Below, piece after piece: positions 61,538 to 64,000 of a stretch of 64,000 nt of DNA. Where the stretch lies: assembly GCF_008245225.1 (NCBI RefSeq), contig NZ_VTAW01000001.1, positions 355,253 through 419,252 of the forward strand, given 5' to 3'. Both the position numbers and the translations under genes were made by a program. Position 1 is the stretch's first letter; each line of letters begins with the position of its first letter. Origin of the DNA: Natrialba swarupiae (GTDB lineage Archaea; Halobacteriota; Halobacteria; Halobacteriales; Natrialbaceae). The notes below the pieces were generated by a model, which saw only the letters and a list, made by a program, of their open reading frames with translations, was not told the DNA's origin and did not search any database.

Positions 61538-62578
61538 CTACAGCCGACGGACGGCCCCGATCGCACTCGAGAGCGGCGGGGCGTCGAAGAACTCCCGTCC
61601 GGTGTACGCGTTTGCCCCGGCACAGTACATATCGTGGGCGACGGTCAGAACGGCGTCCTCGAGTGGGTCGGGGTCGGTCGTACAGAGGGTTCGCCAGTCG
61701 GCGACGCCTTCGCGTTTGGCTTCGGCTTTCGCCGCTTCGACGGACTGGACCCACTCCGGTTGCGTGCGCTTGTGATACTGCCGGAGGACTTCCTTGGAGA
61801 GTTGCGTTCCCTCGTAGCTAAACCGGTTCTCGTCGAAGGTGCCGACGACGTCGGCGACGCGAATCTCGCCGTCGACGTAGAGACACTCGATTTTTCCGTC
61901 TTGATGGTCGAGGCCGGCGGACTCGGCTTGCTCGGTGATCACGCGGTTGACCTCCCGTGCCAGCGACTCGAGGTCGTCAACGTCGGCCAGGCCAGCAATC
62001 GAGTCGGCCTCCGCCCGCTCGAGGTAGCGGTCGCTCTCCTCGTATTTCGTGGAGAACTCGACGATCGGCTCCGCCAGATCGACGGCTTCCGCCGGCCAGC
62101 CGTCGAGCTCGAGTCCGTGATCGGCCGGCTCGGTGCGTCGGCGAAGGCTCGACCCCTCCGGAACGCGGTTACGAAAGACGATCTCGAGTGGGATCAGATA
62201 GTTCTCGCCGGCGGCGTCGTGATAGTGGTCGTAATCGTACTCCCGGCCCTCGTTCGGAAGCTCGGGCACCTGCGTGAGATCGATCGCCATCTCGACCGGC
62301 GGTTCGTCGACGGCCTCGAGGGCGACGACCTCGCCGTCGGCAGCGTCCCGTTCGACGACGCCACGGTAGTGGGTCGGGATATCCGCCGACTCGAGCAACT
62401 CGAAGTTGAACGCGCCCATCGTACAGAGACTTGCACCCTTCTCGGGGATGCGGTCCGGCATCTTGCCCCAGTCGAACACCGAGTAGTCGTCGGTGAAGAC
62501 GAACGCACCTTGCCCGAGTGACTCCGCGGTGGGTTCGGTTTCGACTCGAAACTCCTTGACGCTCGTCACCGACGCCAC
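61538..62578 (-). CDS. purC: phosphoribosylaminoimidazole-succinocarboxamide synthase
   Basis: 346 residues. It makes SAICAR from CAIR, Asp and ATP in purine synthesis. Motifs include [53 protein letters not shown] and [20 protein letters not shown], then [16 protein letters not shown]. It belongs to the longer archaeal purC class. Upstream gap 62579-62774 holds two TATA-like sites. Confidence 0.95.
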   Translation of the reverse strand: MASVTSVKEFRVETEPTAESLGQGAFVFTDDYSVFDWGKMPDRIPEKGASLCTMGAFNFELLESADIPTHYRGVVERDAADGEVVALEAVDEPPVEMAIDLTQVPELPNEGREYDYDHYHDAAGENYLIPLEIVFRNRVPEGSSLRRRTEPADHGLELDGWPAEAVDLAEPIVEFSTKYEESDRYLERAEADSIAGLADVDDLESLAREVNRVITEQAESAGLDHQDGKIECLYVDGEIRVADVVGTFDENRFSYEGTQLSKEVLRQYHKRTQPEWVQSVEAAKAEAKREGVADWRTLCTTDPDPLEDAVLTVAHDMYCAGANAYTGREFFDAPPLSSAIGAVRRL

Positions 62579-62745
62579 CCCGCTCCGGAACGATCGCGGT
62601 CGTTCATATTCGCATTCGCGAGGCGGTCCCCCAAGAAGGTTTCAGTATCGGTTCCAGCCAGCCACAGTCACGACGTAAATTATCCGCCAGCGGCCACGAA
62701 AGTATCGAAATTCACGGAACCGTTTATAAGTGGGGCCACAACTGA

Positions 62746-62753
62746 TTTTATAA
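62746..62753 (+). promoter_or_regulatory. TATA box of the transducer gene
   Basis: TTTTATAA at 62746-62753, about 25 bp before the ATG at 62775. A second box TTTATAAG lies at 62723-62730. Confidence 0.6.
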
Positions 62754-62774
62754 CATAGTGGAACGTTTTCGGAA

Positions 62775-64000
62775 ATGCCACGGCCACCACGACTCGGTCC
62801 GGACGGCACTCGGAAGCGGCTGTCCGAACTGAAACAGCGGATTTTCGACGGCATTCGAGAGCGGATTCCCTCGACCACGACCGATGCCAGCAGCGATCGA
62901 GACGGGTCGGGCGGTGATCCGAAGAGTTCCGACGGCAGTCCGTCGATGCTGTCACGGGTCGTTCCCGATCGAATTCGACGAAGTTACGTCGCCAAGTTCG
63001 GTATCGGTATTCTCCTCGCGGTGGTACTGATCTCTCTCGTCTCGGGGTTTTTCTATCTCGACATCTCGAACCAGATCACCGAGAACTCCCAGGACGAAAT
63101 CCAGATGGCAGCCGAGTTCGAAGCGGAAGAGCTCGGTAACGAACTGGGCGGATACGAGCAGACGGCACAGATGCTCGCGAACAACGAGCGGATCGTCGAC
63201 CGTTCGGATCACCGGATTCAGCTAACCTTAGAAAACGAGCACATCCGCGGGCCGGACAGCATCCACTCCATACACCACGTCGACCTCGAGACGGATACGA
63301 TCACCCAGAGTACGAACGAAGACGACATCGGAACCGACGTCACCGAACTCGATCTGACCGTGCACACCCGAACCCGCGGCGCGGCGACCGAGCACGCGTA
63401 CGAAGATATCGTCGTTATGCGACTCGATTCGACGTATACGGACACGTTCGAATACAACGGGGAGGACGTCGTCGCGTTCATCAGTCCGGTCGACCACTCC
63501 GATAGCAACGGCGCGATCATGATCCTCGTCTCGGCGTCCGAACTGGCCGACGGATTCGACAGTACGGACGAAGATAGCCACGTCGAGGTCGTCGATTACG
63601 GAGAAAACGACGTGTTGCTTTCCCAGAACGACGAACAACTCTACTCGACGTACCGGGACGGAACTGCCGACGAGGTCATCCAACGAGGGGCGGACGAACC
63701 GGGAGCAGTCGAGTTCGACGACACCGACGAAGTCGCCGGATACGCACTGGTGCCGGGGACAGACTGGGTGTTGGTTACGCACACAACCCAGTCGAACGCA
63801 TATGCACTCGCCGACAACGTCGCAACGTCGTTGATCGCACTCATCGGAGTCTCGGTTGCGACCCTCCTCGTCATCGGTGCAACTGTCGGCCGATCGACCG
63901 CGAGTACCCTCGGAGATCTGGCTGACGACGCCACCGCACTCTCGGACGGCGATACCGACGTCGAGATCACCACCGACGGCCGAATCGACGAAATCGGGCA
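62775..64000 (+). CDS. Cache/HAMP sensory transducer (methyl-accepting chemotaxis protein), N-terminal part
   Basis: Open to the right edge, 408 residues seen from the ATG at 62775. An unusual ~75-residue polar/basic cytosolic N-tail precedes the first helix (FGIGILLAVVLISLVSGFFY). The external part has the dCache-like order (QMAAEFEAEELGNELGGYEQ, DIVVMRLDSTYTDTFEYNG, GYALVPGTDWVLVTH). The second span is ATSLIALIGVSVATLLVIGA, followed by a HAMP (TLGDLADDATALSDGDTDVE). The signalling domain lies beyond the edge; a histidine kinase output is also possible. Confidence 0.8.
   Translation, partial: MPRPPRLGPDGTRKRLSELKQRIFDGIRERIPSTTTDASSDRDGSGGDPKSSDGSPSMLSRVVPDRIRRSYVAKFGIGILLAVVLISLVSGFFYLDISNQITENSQDEIQMAAEFEAEELGNELGGYEQTAQMLANNERIVDRSDHRIQLTLENEHIRGPDSIHSIHHVDLETDTITQSTNEDDIGTDVTELDLTVHTRTRGAATEHAYEDIVVMRLDSTYTDTFEYNGEDVVAFISPVDHSDSNGAIMILVSASELADGFDSTDEDSHVEVVDYGENDVLLSQNDEQLYSTYRDGTADEVIQRGADEPGAVEFDDTDEVAGYALVPGTDWVLVTHTTQSNAYALADNVATSLIALIGVSVATLLVIGATVGRSTASTLGDLADDATALSDGDTDVEITTDGRIDEIG

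Overview
This window reads as chromosomal DNA of a haloarchaeon. It is GC-rich, its proteins are very acidic (Asp/Glu-rich with little Lys), and many genes have an archaeal TATA box 25-30 bp upstream of the start codon, which implies leaderless mRNAs. Exported proteins carry twin-arginine signals and lipoboxes. Gene content includes LysW-dependent arginine synthesis, an intein-bearing MCM, a Bat-type HTH regulator, PibD-type prepilin peptidase and a GCS2-type glutamate-cysteine ligase. A member of the Natrialbales is my guess, but the sequence alone does not prove it. I saw no rRNA, tRNA, CRISPR array or intact transposase.

Layout. 1-5 kb: end of an unknown gene, a lipoate-ligase-like protein, an unknown protein, a serpin lipoprotein, a hotdog thioesterase and tiny membrane proteins. 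5-11 kb: the DUF5809/DUF5810 pair, an 1106-residue secreted multidomain protein with a complete nuclease (SNase) site, and a C45 acyltransferase-like hydrolase. 11-20 kb: glutamate-cysteine ligase, an FAD protein/VOC/carboxylesterase operon, a cupredoxin lipoprotein, UspA, an M29 aminopeptidase, a Bat-type regulator and a methyltransferase. 20-28.7 kb: threonine aldolase, an MFS carrier, a phosphoesterase, an XPD-like helicase, a 2H phosphoesterase and a membrane-anchored winged-helix protein.

28.7-38.2 kb is the metabolic core: argG-argH, then lysW-lysX-argC-argB-argD-argE-argF. Most of these genes overlap by 1-4 nt. LysW is the carrier protein, LysX loads glutamate on it, and ArgC/ArgB/ArgD/ArgE convert and release ornithine; ArgF, ArgG and ArgH finish arginine. 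Upstream of argG lies an unlisted 31-codon ORF with its own TATA box. It ends in an arginine-rich tract whose stop codon sits inside a hairpin. A 28-codon Cys/Arg-rich ORF is wedged between argC and argB. These two are the best candidates here for an undescribed control system.

38.2-54.3 kb: a 25-residue membrane peptide, threonine synthase, a glutamine amidotransferase, a degenerate adenylate-forming enzyme, an alpha/beta hydrolase without its serine, and a phosphoesterase and HAD phosphatase beside a four-gene ABC importer. Then come prepilin peptidase, a HIT protein, a PhyH dioxygenase and an Nramp-like carrier. 54.3-64 kb: MCM helicase split by two inteins, a subtilase that has lost its serine region, an HTH/partner pair, purC, and the start of a Cache/HAMP transducer.

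Two families of short palindromic repeats are scattered between genes: family A near 4.7, 5.3, 15.8, 21.2, 40.5 and 61.1 kb, and family B near 49.9, 51.8 and 58.8 kb. They appear to be non-coding, MITE-like or hairpin elements.
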